A stretch of 64,000 bases of DNA from JAFAHS01 sp046728175 (lineage in GTDB: Bacteria; Desulfobacterota; Binatia; Binatales; Binataceae), in contig JBKPEA010000005.1 of the NCBI GenBank assembly GCA_046728175.1, positions 15,496 to 79,495 on the forward strand, given 5' to 3'. Made by a program: the position numbers and the translations under genes. Of the stretch, positions 46,304 through 55,788 are shown in pieces (position 1 is the stretch's first letter; every line of letters begins with the position of its first letter). A model generated the notes under the pieces. That model was given only the letters and a program-made list of their open reading frames with translations. It made no database searches and had not been told where the DNA came from.

Positions 46304-46768
46304 TGCATGGTATTGTTTTCTTGATTTATCTTCGTCGCGAATCAGCGGCATTTTTATTTAGGTCCGCGTGCTGTCATGATCGCGCGCATGCGATTCCCGA
46401 CACTGTTATGGCCGCAGTGGCATACTGACGCGCCTTCATCGCGTATATCTGACTCGCATTCGTCGGAACAGTACTTTTCGACCGCTCGTAGCGGCGCAGT
46501 TTCAGAGCTTGTGTGAGCATTTAATCATCTTTTGGATGTGGGAATGACCCTTTGGATGTGGGAATGACCCTTTGATTGACAGCATCATCCATGCCATCGC
46601 TGTGTTCCGCTCATTACCTTTGCCTTTGTTTGCTTGAATTGTGATCTAGCGAGCGGATACCCACATCCGGTTTCAGCCGCATCGCCAGGCTGTATTTCGA
46701 CATACATCGGGAAATGCTTTTCCGGCACAGTCCATGCTTAATCTGAAATTCCGAAAGGAGAATCCATT
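46304..46768. other. Intergenic region upstream of the LigD operon
   Basis: 465 bp between divergent genes. It contains a 20-bp perfect tandem repeat, given separately. It should hold the promoters of both the LigD operon and the Ser/Thr-rich lipoprotein. Confidence 0.45.
46531..46570. repeat. Two perfect 20-bp tandem copies
   Basis: TTTGGATGTGGGAATGACCC occurs at 46531-46550 and again at 46551-46570. It lies between divergent promoters and might be a repeated protein-binding site or a slippage duplication. Confidence 0.6.
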
Positions 46769-47026
46769 ATGAATAGCAGATTTTTTATCATCGCCCTCGT
46801 CATCGCATCATTACTCGGCTCGACCGCCTGCTTTAGTTACAAAAAGGAAGTAAACGAAACACCGCCTTCCTCTACCACGGTCGTACAGCCGCCTTCCTCC
46901 ACCACGGTGGTTCAGCCCGTCAATCCGACGTCCAGCACGACTTCCCAGACCAGCACCACTACTGACAGCGAAGGGAACACCGTCGAACGGAACCGTTCGA
47001 CTACAACGACCACGCCGGGTTACTGA
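46769..47026 (+). CDS. Ser/Thr-rich small lipoprotein
   Basis: 85 aa. The ATG at 46769 follows GAAAGGAG. Signal MNSRFFIIALVIASLLGSTAC with Cys21 (lipobox STAC). The mature part is low complexity, Ser/Thr/Val/Pro-rich, with PPSSTTVVQ twice in tandem, coded by a 27-bp imperfect DNA repeat at 46862-46915. It ends RSTTTTTPGY. Such short lipoproteins are often made in stress-type clusters in soil bacteria (inference). No domain. Confidence 0.7.
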   Translation: MNSRFFIIALVIASLLGSTACFSYKKEVNETPPSSTTVVQPPSSTTVVQPVNPTSSTTSQTSTTTDSEGNTVERNRSTTTTTPGY

Positions 47027-47049
47027 CAACTTCCAGCAATTCGCTTGAT

Positions 47050-47245
47050 CGACACGCGTTCAGCGCTCGTCCGGCTCGTCGCGCCAGCAAGAATTTCCCG
47101 GTTCACACCGCCTCGAGCCGGATTGGAAAACCCGACGCCTAGGTCAGGCCTGAGCAGGGCAGTTGCTCAGGTTTCCTCCTCAGACGCACAGAGTGTCAAA
47201 TGGCAAGAGCAAACACTGACCACAATAGCACTCAAAGATCGGCGT
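47050..47245 (+). pseudogene. Possible remnant of a ferritin-like gene, C-terminal part
   Basis: The frame LSRAVAQVSSSDAQSVKWQEQTLTTIAL lines up with VPRAVREVRAQEKTHLHWNERTLTTLAM at 47.7 kb, so this is likely an older copy of the same gene end. No start or complete domain remains. Weak evidence. Confidence 0.4.
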
Positions 47246-47544
47246 CACGCGACCGTAGACAAACGCCGATTTGGCAGGAGTGGCTACACGATTTCCTGTT
47301 AGAGATGCTCGCAGTCGAAATAGACGGCTTAAAGCTTTACGAAAAAAGATCAGCGAAATCCATCATACGGAATTTGTAAATAGGCTCACCGAATTTCTTC
47401 ACCAGACAGATTCCATGTTGAAGTATGTACAGAAATGTTGACCGCGTCTGGAGCGAGCGCCGACTATCGGAGCGCGGGTGCTGAAGCGGCCGATCACAAG
47501 GCTCAAGGACTCATCTCCACTAAGCTACCGCTAAGGTACCGCAC

Positions 47545-47813
47545 GAGCTGACCGACCTGAACAACATCGAAAATCTAGTCCTCGCCGAGACCAAGGATTA
47601 TTGGAACTGGGAGACGCTCGCATCGCTCGAAAAGAAGATTGCGATCCCGAGCTGAGGGGCATGGTCCCTCGAGCAGTCCGCGAGGTGCGCGCACAAGAAA
47701 AGACTCATCTGCACTGGAACGAGCGCACTCTTACCACCTTGGCAATGGAAGCAGCGATGAAGGGGCCGGCAGTCGTCGAAACCGAAGCTACGGAGCATAC
47801 TGACTTGGGCTAA
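47545..47813 (+). pseudogene. Ferritin-like protein remnant, one frameshift
   Basis: LTDLNNIENLVLAETKDYWNWETL (from 47550) is closely similar to INAIENIILAETKDHADWELL in the remnant at 35.4-35.8 kb. After a shift near 47630 it goes on as DPELRGMVPRAVREVRAQEKTHLHWNERTLTTLAMEAAMKGPA and stops at 47813. The N-terminal helix region is missing or unreadable. It is a second decayed member of the same family in this window, on the opposite strand. Confidence 0.6.
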
Positions 47814-47827
47814 AGGAGGCCTTCCGA

Positions 47828-48055
47828 GTGGCGACCACGAAAGAGCGACGGCGGCGCGCCAGAATATCGAGAAGGCTGCGGCAGCGGCGTACAGGAAACG
47901 GACTATCGCTAACTGCCGAAGTCAATTGGTACCGAACTGGGCAAGAACTGCGCCGCCGCCCGCAAGAACCGCGCTCATTAAAGGCAGGAATAACCGTGAA
48001 GTTGGAAGAGCTGCGCAACGGACTCCGGTTTGGGTACCGGGTGGGAAGGGGATAG
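47828..48055 (+). pseudogene. Possible remnant of a small basic protein
   Basis: The frame from 47828 begins TTKERRRRARISRRLRQRR, but a shifted frame gives NIEKAAAAAYRKRTIANC, which recalls small basic proteins of the type NIxKAAxAARRKRTI seen in similar accessory clusters. Neither frame is convincing alone. The rest of the gap to 48677 has no supported gene. Confidence 0.25.
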
Positions 48056-48677
48056 ATTCCGGCGACCGTAACCCGGCTCGATCAAAGCGAGACGTTTCCC
48101 AAATTCAAAACCTGGCCGCGGGAGCGATCCGATTGTCACGGTGGAAATTTGTCTCGATAACGATCGCGCAAAGCCTCAATTTGAAAAGGTCAATGCGTGC
48201 CTCTGCGCACCCCCGAGCCCGCGTCGACAGGTAAGGATAGACCATGCACCATTGACGAGCTGCGGATTGGCAGGCGCATCGTCTTTCCGTTTGATTTCGG
48301 TTTCGTTCTTTCGATGTTCGCTGAAGATCGCGGAATAGGATAAGCCGACCCTTGTCCGTCCTCGTCGGACTAAAAGGAATGCGTAGAATTTTCCGGCTTC
48401 TACGGGTAGTGAATCGCTCCTGATACGGGGCGCCAAGGTAATGGCGAATCGAACCTGTCGCGTGAGTCCCTGGTTTGATCAGCACGAGCCTTAATGTCAT
48501 CGGTTTCGGTTTGCGATTCAGAGGAACAATCTCGGAGACGGAATAATTTCCGAACTCATGCCATCACTCATTTAGCGAGCGATATCCTTGATTCTTCTTG
48601 TCGTAAAATCGCTTGGCATCAGCCTTGCACCCATTCTCTATGAGCTTCGGCTCGAGAGTTTCTACGAGGCGCAGAAA

Positions 48678-49001
48678 ATGAACACGTTATATGAGAAGGC
48701 AGTTTGCTTCACAGGAATAGCAGGTCTCGTTGGTCTAATCGCCGCGGGAGGTGCCTTCGCCGGTCAGACCGCAGGTCAATATATTGACGACTCAACGATT
48801 ACTGCACGCGTGAAGACCGCCTTCATGGGTGATCCTCAGGTCAAGGCGCATGAAATCAACGTCAAGACTTACAATGGAGTTGTTGAGCTTAACGGTTTTG
48901 TGGACTCTTCGAATATGATCGCAGAAGCTACCCAGGATGCCGAAAAAGTTCCGGGCGTTCGCGAGGTAGACAACAACCTCGCGATCAAAAATCGGCAATA
49001 G
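48678..49001 (+). CDS. Periplasmic BON-domain protein (OsmY-like)
   Basis: 107 aa from the ATG at 48678. A signal peptide (FTGIAGLVGLIAAGGAFAG) is followed by one BON domain: YIDDSTITARVKTAFMGDPQVKAHEINVKTYNGVVELNGFVDSSN...VPGVREVDNNL. BON domains bind phospholipids or help envelope stability; OsmY is made under osmotic and stationary stress. Full E. coli OsmY has two BON domains, this has one. The longer frame from 48588 lacks a signal. It precedes the CsbD gene in the same direction by 106 bp, as in many stress clusters. Confidence 0.85.
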   Translation: MNTLYEKAVCFTGIAGLVGLIAAGGAFAGQTAGQYIDDSTITARVKTAFMGDPQVKAHEINVKTYNGVVELNGFVDSSNMIAEATQDAEKVPGVREVDNNLAIKNRQ

Positions 49002-49107
49002 AATTTTTCTGCGCGTAGCTGTTTTCATAGTTTAGGACGGAAAGGATGCGAGAGCTGCTGCACGGTATGTTAAACAACGGTATCTTAAACAACGAGGATT
49101 GCTTGCT

Positions 49108-49308
49108 ATGAACAAGAATCAGGCCAAAGGAAGCTGGAATCAACTAAAAGGCGAGATTAAGAAACACTGGGGCGCCATTACGGACGATGACCTCATGGAA
49201 GCCGAGGGTGATATTCAGAAACTCGCTGGTAAGATCCAGAAGCGAACCGGAGACAAACAAGCAGATATAGAGCGATGGTTGAAAGAGAACTACGAAGATC
49301 GCATGTAA
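49108..49308 (+). CDS. CsbD family stress protein
   Basis: 66 aa from the ATG at 49108 with AACGAGG upstream. The whole length is a CsbD domain: MNKNQAKGSWNQLKGEIKKHWG, then DDDLMEAEGDIQKLAGKIQKRTGDKQADIERWL. These small, hydrophilic, helical proteins rise under general stress; their action is unknown. The BON gene lies just upstream. Confidence 0.88.
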   Translation: MNKNQAKGSWNQLKGEIKKHWGAITDDDLMEAEGDIQKLAGKIQKRTGDKQADIERWLKENYEDRM

Positions 49309-49881
49309 TTAAGTCAAACCTTGAGCTTCATCGGTGCCCTTCTCTTTTCGGCCTTCAGAGCTTGCATCCGCCTGAAGGCCGAATATCTGCGAATATCTGC
49401 TCAACCGACGCATCCTAGGTTCGACCATCGTCTTTCTGAGCGAATTTACGCGGCAAGGTCGCGATCACAGCAGAAACAGATGTAAGCAGAACAGGTGCAT
49501 CGTCTGTCGGTCGCCGAAGTCGCCATTTCGTGCGTTTGAGCTAAGCGCCGTTTCAGAGCATTGTCCACTGGATATTGTGGCAGATCACACTAGTGACGCG
49601 CGTCAGCAGCGTGAGTCATCTAGGAAAATGTCAACTATCCTTTGTACGCTGATCCTCGGAGGCTTTCACCTAACCAAATGTTGATGGGTAGCCCTGAAGT
49701 AAGCCTCAAATCGTGCAGCTAAACCTTTTGCTGGCATCTAGGTCGAGCAGAGACGACCTTTTGATGCTGATAAAACTGGCTCACGGTTGAAAGTGAGCGC
49801 TCCCCATCGAACAGATTCGCGGTAAAGAGACAACCAAAGTGGTCAATGTTTGACAAATTGTCCGGCGGGAGATCTAAGGAA
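49309..49881. other. Intergenic region with hairpin
   Basis: 570 bp without a supported gene. A hairpin lies 40 bp after the CsbD stop, followed by a 10-bp direct repeat (GAATATCTGC twice, 49381-49400). Confidence 0.4.
49349..49381 (+). terminator. Hairpin after the CsbD gene
   Basis: Arms CGGCCTTCAG (49349-49358) and CTGAAGGCCG (49372-49381), 13-nt loop. It sits 40 bp after the CsbD stop and could end that transcript; no T-run follows. Confidence 0.5.
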
Positions 49882-51429
49882 ATGGCGGAAGAAAAGAAAC
49901 TGAGCGGATTCGACTTCGCGAAGGGCGTCGCTCTCGCCAGGTTTAGCGGGGACGGCATGCTGCTGGGTCACACCAAGGGCGAGGCCGTAATGGTGGTTCG
50001 GCGCGCCGATACCTACTTCGCCATAGGCGCGTCCTGCACCCATTATGGTGCCCCGCTGACTGAAGGCCTCTTGGTAGATGATACAGTCCGATGTCCGTGG
50101 CATCACGCCTGCTTCAGTCTTCGCACCGGTGAGGCGCTCCGCGCGCCAGCGCTTGACGCGGTTAGTTCCTGGAAGGTCGAAACGAGCGATGGCAAGCTCT
50201 TCGTGCGCGAAAAACATCCCGAGAAGAAAAAGCCGGGTAAGTCTGTGAGATCGCCTGAAAACATCGTCATCGTGGGAGGCGGCGCAGCAGGTAATGCCGC
50301 GGGGGAAATGTTGCGGCGGGAAGGATGTTCCGGCAAAGTCACGATAATAAGTGCGGACAATGCCGTTCCATATGACCGGCCAAATCTCTCGAAGGACTTT
50401 CTTGCTGGTACCGCCACGGAGGAGTGCATTCCACTGCGCTCGATGGACTTCTATCGCGAGCGTGAGATCGAACTGCTGCTGAATACACGGATCGCGGCGA
50501 TCGATCCGCGGGAGAAGACCGTCCTTCTTGCCGATGGCGGTCGGCGCAAATTTGATGCGTTGCTCCTCGCTACGGGTGCTGCACCTATTGAGCTGAAGGT
50601 TCCCGGTGCAGACTCGCCGCATGTTTCCTACTTGCGCTCTCTTAACGATTGTCGCGTGATCATTGGCAGCGCCGCCAGAGCTAAGCGAGTCGTGCTAGTA
50701 GGGGCGAGCTTTATCGCGATGGAGGTTGCGGCTTCTTTAATTCAGAGAAAGCTGCAAGTCCACGTCGTCGCGCCGGAGGCGGTACCGATGGAAAAAATTC
50801 TCGGACCACGGGTGGGCGAATATCTGCGCCGTCTGCACGAACGCAACGGGGTCGTGTTCCATCTGCAGCAGAGTGTTGCCGCCATCGACGAACACACGGT
50901 CACGCTGAGAGGTGGCCAGTCGATCGAGGCCGACCTCGTGGTGGTCGGGATCGGTGTCAAACCGATCGCTGATCTGGCCGAACGAGCGGGGATCAAAACC
51001 GACAACGGCGTCTTGGTGAACGAGTATCTCGAGACCAGCATTCCTCAGATCTTTGCGGCTGGAGACATCGCGCGTTGGCCCGATCTCCTGACGGGTGACA
51101 ATATTCGCGTCGAGCATTGGGTCGTGGCCGAACGCCAGGGACAGACGGCAGCACAGAACATACTCGGCCGCCGTCAGCGGTTCGCCACGGTGCCGTTCTT
51201 CTGGACCAGCCAGTACGATTTCACGCTCAACTACGTCGGACACGCCGAGAAGTGGGACAAGCTGGATTTGGAGGGGAGTCCCGAAGAACACGACTGCAAG
51301 CTCTCATTTAAGCGCAGTGGCAGGACGATCGCAGTGGCCACCGTTGGGCGCGACCGCGAGAACCTAGAACACGAACTTGCGATGGAGCGGGCTCTTCAAA
51401 CGGTCATGGGCACTCTGGCAAAGAACTGA
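49882..51429 (+). CDS. Rieske-FAD oxidoreductase (AIF-like ferredoxin reductase)
   Basis: 515 aa from the ATG at 49882 (MAEEKKLSGFDF); an upstream ATG at 49846 is possible. N-terminal Rieske [2Fe-2S] domain: Cys52 and His54 in SCTHYG, Cys71 and His74 in CPWHHACF. The FAD/NAD reductase part begins at about residue 115: IVIVGGGAAGNAAGEMLRREG (FAD), LLLATGAAP, VVLVGASFIAMEVAA (NAD) and IFAAGDIAR. A C-terminal FFWTSQYDFTLNYVGH is typical of AIFM3-like reductases. It would move electrons from NAD(P)H to an unknown acceptor in the cytosol. It is intact and stands alone. Confidence 0.88.
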   Translation: MAEEKKLSGFDFAKGVALARFSGDGMLLGHTKGEAVMVVRRADTYFAIGASCTHYGAPLTEGLLVDDTVRCPWHHACFSLRTGEALRAPALDAVSSWKVETSDGKLFVREKHPEKKKPGKSVRSPENIVIVGGGAAGNAAGEMLRREGCSGKVTIISADNAVPYDRPNLSKDFLAGTATEECIPLRSMDFYREREIELLLNTRIAAIDPREKTVLLADGGRRKFDALLLATGAAPIELKVPGADSPHVSYLRSLNDCRVIIGSAARAKRVVLVGASFIAMEVAASLIQRKLQVHVVAPEAVPMEKILGPRVGEYLRRLHERNGVVFHLQQSVAAIDEHTVTLRGGQSIEADLVVVGIGVKPIADLAERAGIKTDNGVLVNEYLETSIPQIFAAGDIARWPDLLTGDNIRVEHWVVAERQGQTAAQNILGRRQRFATVPFFWTSQYDFTLNYVGHAEKWDKLDLEGSPEEHDCKLSFKRSGRTIAVATVGRDRENLEHELAMERALQTVMGTLAKN

Positions 51430-51670
51430 GCATCACAGCTGGATCGAGGAACCCGGATGGTTCCCGGCGGAAGTAGTCGAAATCGAGTTCGTCGATCACA
51501 CTGGCGGGCGGCGGTTTACACATTTCCTGGAGAGCTCGACTCAGGTGCCTGAAACATCTGCGGCCGAGAATCTGGAAGGCGAACGCAAGACTGTCACCGC
51601 GCTGTTCGCCAACATCAAGGGCTCTATGGATCTTTCGGCGCCGTTGTTCGCGATGACCTGGCCATTATGA
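51430..51670 (+). pseudogene. Class III adenylate cyclase fragment
   Basis: ENLEGERKTVTALFANIKGSMDL (from 51562) is the opening of the class III cyclase domain in cyclase-TPR regulators, where ADIKGSMEL normally continues. It stops after SAPLFAMTWPL at 51670, so only about 25 residues of the domain survive. The preceding IEEPGWFPAEVVEIEFVDHTGG region is unrelated or unknown. The matching TPR half of this type of protein is found, decayed, at 57.3-58.4 kb. Confidence 0.5.
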
Positions 51671-52369
51671 TTTGGCTGATCTGCCGGGAACTGTGTTGCC
51701 TTGCTCTGAGTGATTAGACCGAAAAGAACTATTCGATATGAAGCGCTACATCCTTCGTGTGCAGGTGTCCGCCGCTGACTTTTTCGAGTCGCTTCCCACT
51801 TTAAATTCACCGAGGTGACGCAGCTCCTTACCCCTCCGGGTGTACGCATCACGGACCTGCTATTCGGTCCCATTGAGAAAGAAGCTTCCGGTGTAAATCC
51901 ATTGTCGATCCTGGCCTGAGAGGTCTAGATCCCATAGCCACCCAGATTGTCATATCCGACGGCGACAATCTTTTTGTTCGCAGAGTTATAGCTGATCGCT
52001 CCGTGGCCTTTTAGGGGAGTCGGGCTTTTCCGCCGAGCTTGGGCGATTTTCCTTTAGTAAAGTTAGGGAAACCGTTTCCTCTTCTTGTTTTCCAAACTGT
52101 GCACCCTCGAAATAACAGCCGTCACGCGGCCACCTAACCTGAGTCCCGCCGGGGGGGCAGGAAAGGCCCCGCAAGAAAGGTCGGTGCAACCCGCTGGCAC
52201 GAATATCGCGTTCGCAAACGGCATCGAGCTTGAGATCAAGAACTACCGAACTACGCGGGCCCCATGCGACGCGCGGGGACCACTTGCGTCCGAGGTGGCC
52301 AACGACCACTCGTTGTTTGGTTTAGGCAGGCGCATGGGTTTACCACGCAGGGGGAGGGGATAATAACGT
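51671..52369. other. Gap without clear genes
   Basis: About 700 bp. A minus-strand stretch near 51925-52015 (GHGAISYNSANKKIVAVGYDN) recalls a secreted propeller protein but has no gene context. Nothing else recognised. Confidence 0.35.
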
Positions 52370-53071
52370 TTAATGTTTGGATTCTGCCGAGTGGCCCAAC
52401 AGATTCGCCAATTCCTTCTGTTTTCGGCCGAGCTTGCTCATAAACGCGTCGAAGCCCTGGTCTTTGATCACTCGGTCGAATTGAATGCGATAGTTGCCGA
52501 TCATGCTGACGCCGTTGATTTCAATGTCGTAGATCCTCCACTCCTCGCCTTTTAGCTCGAGCTCGAAATTCAGCTTGGTCGTCTCGCCGTTGGCCTGGAC
52601 CACATACGTATCGACTTGGGCGTGATCCGTCCCATTTAGAGTCTGGCCGACAAACGTGAACTTAAGGTCTAGATAGCCCTGGATTCGGTTCAGGTAGGCG
52701 TCTTCGATGAAGGCGGTAAACAGCTGAATGAAGTCGCGGCGCTGGCTGTCAGATAGATCCTGCCAATGTTTACCTAAGGCCGAGCGCGCCATGACCGGAA
52801 GGTCTAGATGCGGTTCGGCTAAACTGCGGAGCTGCGCGCGGCGTTGCTCCACAGGGATGCCAGGGATTTGTAAAATGTGCGTAGCCTGGTCGACGAGGGT
52901 TTTGACATTAGAAAGCGGTGGTTCCGGCGACGCGGAAGAGACTGAACAGAGTGTGAAGAACGCTGCTGTCATCAAGAGCAGTGCACTAACAACCGCGCTG
53001 GACAGGATAATTTTCGGAGAAAATCTCAAGGCCAACCGTGGAAAGACGCTCGCTCTGAAGGAATTATACAC
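52370..53071 (-). CDS. MlaC/Ttg2D-like phospholipid-binding protein
   Basis: 233 aa. A signal peptide or anchor is at about 18-45 (KIILSSAVVSALLLMTAAFFTLCSVSSA). The mature part has the MlaC pattern: VDQATHILQ, RAQLRSLAEPHLDLPVMARSALGKHWQDLSDSQRRDFIQLFTAFIEDAYLNRI, then LNFELELKGEEWRIYDIEINGVSMIGNYRIQFDRVI and LGRKQKEL near the end. MlaC carries phospholipids across the periplasm to the MlaFEDB complex. No other mla genes are in the window, so this is an orphan copy. The gene is intact, next to decayed ones. Confidence 0.88.
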   Translation of the reverse strand: MYNSFRASVFPRLALRFSPKIILSSAVVSALLLMTAAFFTLCSVSSASPEPPLSNVKTLVDQATHILQIPGIPVEQRRAQLRSLAEPHLDLPVMARSALGKHWQDLSDSQRRDFIQLFTAFIEDAYLNRIQGYLDLKFTFVGQTLNGTDHAQVDTYVVQANGETTKLNFELELKGEEWRIYDIEINGVSMIGNYRIQFDRVIKDQGFDAFMSKLGRKQKELANLLGHSAESKH

Positions 53072-53495
53072 CTAGGCACCGTCGGGCCTTCAAGAAAATT
53101 GTTGATTCGGCCCGATCATAGTCTCTCGAGCTCCAGACCTAGGCTCACATCGCTTTACACCGCGGTGCTCAAATGACAAATGCGCACCTGGCGATTGCCG
53201 CGCCCGGTTCTCGCATTTGCGTCTAATTGACAAAAGCGAGCTATCTCGTTTTCGACGTTGTCGTAATCGTTTGCACTACAAGTGCAAATAATTAAACGCC
53301 TGACCTTTTATAGGTTGAACCGAAAGTCCGCAAACATGAAAGTGCGCAGCGTCGCGGTCACAAAGGCAACCGCAGGGCTTCGGCGGAACGACAGCAGCCC
53401 AAGAGCGAACCCCTGTTTCGTCCAGCAGAGATTCGGTCACCAAGGTTTCAACTGGCCAGCGATGATTCTACTATTTCACCAACAACATGGCGGCA
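53072..53495. other. Intergenic region upstream of the MlaC-like gene
   Basis: 420 bp. It holds a perfect 8-bp-arm palindrome at 53270-53288 and no supported gene. Confidence 0.45.
53270..53288. promoter_or_regulatory. Perfect palindrome TTTGCACT-ACA-AGTGCAAA
   Basis: About 200 bp upstream of the MlaC-like start on the minus strand. The same arms with one change appear at 29946-29964 with the same spacer length. It is likely an operator of an unknown regulator. Confidence 0.45.
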
Positions 53496-54771
53496 CTATA
53501 CGGGTCGGCTGAACCAACCGGACGTAAGGACGAGCGGACGCGGAGACCGCCTCTTCAGGCGATCTCCGCAAGGTTGCGTTTCGTCAGTCCTTCTTGGGAT
53601 AGAGCCCGGGCCAAACAGATCGGAGAGATCGTTCGTGCCAGCAGTGGCGGCATCACCCAAGTACGGCTGCCCCACGTGGAAAATATTCTCCATGGCGCGC
53701 AGGTCGGAGGAATGCGTGAAGTTGACCGGGCTGGCAAATGGCTTACCGCCACTCTGGCGGGCATCCTCCGAGATGATTATTTCACCGATGGTGTGATCGA
53801 AGTCATCGGCGTTGTCGCCCGAAACGCCATCCTGTTCGGATTCGTCGAACCAGATGATTATTACGCCGTGGTCCTGGTAGGCCTTCGACGCCATAATCAT
53901 CGGAATGACTAAGCTAAGGAAGTTGTCTCCCTGCCGGATCTTCGCCGCGTCGCCCGTGAGGCCCTGGAACCCCCGTCAGCGTGGTGTGCATATCGTTGTA
54001 CTGGTCGGGTGTGATCCAGTTGTAATCGGCCACAGCGTCATTGGCCAGGTCGGCGGCCAGTTGCTGTAGTGGCGCATATTGCAAGCGCATCGGATTCGAA
54101 GTGCTGAAATCACAACTGCCATTGGTATCGTCGAAAAAGACCATCGGGTTGTGCTTGGCAGCGTAGTTGAATTGGTTGGAGCCGTTGTAGGCGTTGGTGC
54201 CGGACGCAAAGATCCCTAAGAAGCTCTGCAGCGGCACAGTCCAATCGCTTTGGGGTTCGACCGCATTGTCGAGCGTGGCTCCGTCCGGGGTCAGATCGAT
54301 GTCCTCCTGGTACGACTTCCAGGTTTTTCCGGCATTAGTGATGAAGGTGGCAAGATGCTGGGTGGTGTTCTGGACCGTAGGGGCACCATTGGTGCCGCAC
54401 GGATCGTCGTCATTGAGCACGCCAAAATTGGTGCCCGCCTCCGACCATAAGTAGTTTGGCTCGGAAGGATGGATGTGAAGATTGTTGCCGGTCGAGGTGG
54501 CCAGGACGTTGTGATACGCGGTGGCGTACGACACCTGACCGCTGATCGACGAGGTTCCGTTCACGAGGCTGTTGATATAGGGTGCGTCAGGGTTCTGGAA
54601 AATCTGCTGAATGCCGCCGGTGAATTGATTCGCGGGCTGTGCCCAATTGTGGTTTTCCATCGCAATAACGAAAACGGTCTTGACGTTATCGGCCCAAGCG
54701 CCGCTGAAACCGCCAAGCCACAGGAGCAGGGTGCACATACCAACGATGTGCAGACGTCTGGAGTGCTGCAT
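53496..54771 (-). pseudogene. Secreted phosphoesterase (phospholipase C / acid phosphatase family), frameshifted
   Basis: The start at 54771 has a signal peptide (IVGMCTLLLWLGGFSGAWA). Then KTVFVIAMENHNW is the metal-binding opening of the PF04185 phosphoesterase family, followed by APYINSLVNG, YHNVLATSTGNNLHIHPSEPNY and ITPDQYNDMHTTLTG. A shift near 53930 leads to SKAYQDHGVIIIWFDESEQDG, and on to HTIGEIIISEDARQSG (second metal site), ending in LFGPGSIP. Both metal sites are kept, so one indel separates it from a working enzyme; the C-terminal end at 53496 is uncertain. The original protein would be exported and hydrolyse phosphate esters. Confidence 0.75.
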
Positions 54772-55096
54772 TTTCGCGATCCTCCCAAAAATTTAAAGTT
54801 TAGAACCGTGACGTAGGCGGGAGCGGGGCGCCGGACTAAAGCCGACAGCACTCCAACCACGCGTCAGGGAGTGGTTAGCAAGACAGTTTTGCGGGCTGAT
54901 GGCGAGCGAATTAAGCGCCAAGAAATTGCGGATGAAGGGATCGCTAACGGTCTCGTCGAGCGCATCGAGCAGTTTAACCGCACGGAGCGGCAGAAAGTTC
55001 CCGCGACGATCATTAGACTAGGCAGAATTGCCTGAAGTGTTCGCTAACTTGGATTCCGTCCTTGAACCGTTGTTCATAGTACACTTGCTCCAGTAG
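54772..55096. other. Intergenic region upstream of the phosphoesterase
   Basis: About 325 bp between the phosphoesterase start and the transposase remnant. No gene or structured RNA seen. Confidence 0.35.
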
Positions 55097-55432
55097 TTAA
55101 GGTGCATTTAGGCGGCGGAATTTCTTCTCCGCGATGGTCAGGATCTTCCAGATCAGCGCCTCGGCATTGGCGACCTTCTTGTAGCGGCGGGCGGCGTCGG
55201 TTCGCAGCCGCACCGCCGGGAACGGCGACTCCACCACGTTGGTGGTGCGCAGATGGATCCAGTGACCTTTGGGAAAGCGATAAAAGGTCACCATCCGTTC
55301 CCAGTCGCAGCTCAGCGTCCGGACCGCCTTAGTGTAAGGCTTGCGATAACGGGCGGCACATTCGCCTCCTATAGTAACCAAGACAAGTTTTCGCGGTCTG
55401 GTCATGAAGGCTAAAAACTTGTATTGTGCCAA
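55097..55432 (-). mobile_element. IS256/Mutator-type transposase remnant (C-terminal end)
   Basis: 111-aa frame. KAVRTLSCDWERMVTFYRFPKGHWIHLRTTNVVESPFPAVRLRTDAARRYKK and AEALIWKILTIAEKKFRRLNAP match the C-terminal region of IS256-family transposases, including the catalytic Glu in the TTNVVES segment. The N-terminal two thirds, including the DD pair, are absent, and no terminal inverted repeats could be found. It is dead, and marks an insertion or recombination point between the phosphoesterase and the glycosidase-like gene. Confidence 0.75.
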
Positions 55433-55788
55433 CTTCTAAAGTGCAGCCTGACCGTTGCGTTTAGGCAAGCGATCGAAGAGAAAAGTCAACGGTTTTCGGG
55501 TTATGTTTCTAATCGTCGCGGGTTCCTGTTTTCATCGTGTGCCTAAGGCAGGACATGAGAACCGACTTCATCGGGCTGCTTGGCTTACTCGCGGGAATCC
55601 TGGTGCCCGAAATCGCTCTCTGCGCGCTTGAAGTCGCGCCGCTGCCAACTCCAAAAATCCCAGTGATGATCGCGCAGACAGTCGCTGGCGCTCGTCCAAA
55701 CCATCTACGACGGGATGGGCTTCACCGCCCAAGTCCGATAACGCGCCGGTGACTCGCCCGGTCTTCAACCGATCAATTCGCAGGTCAT
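55433..55788. other. Gap upstream of the secreted glycosidase-like gene
   Basis: About 355 bp. A plus-strand frame from 55555 (MRTDFIGLLGLLAGILVPEIAL) looks like a signal peptide but has no mature domain; it may be the torn start of a lost secreted protein. Confidence 0.35.

Noticed and set aside
48105..48500. 131-codon minus-strand frame starting MTLRLVLIKPGT, reminiscent of histidine phosphatases
   Set aside because: The catalytic RHG motif is absent and the rest shows no likeness.
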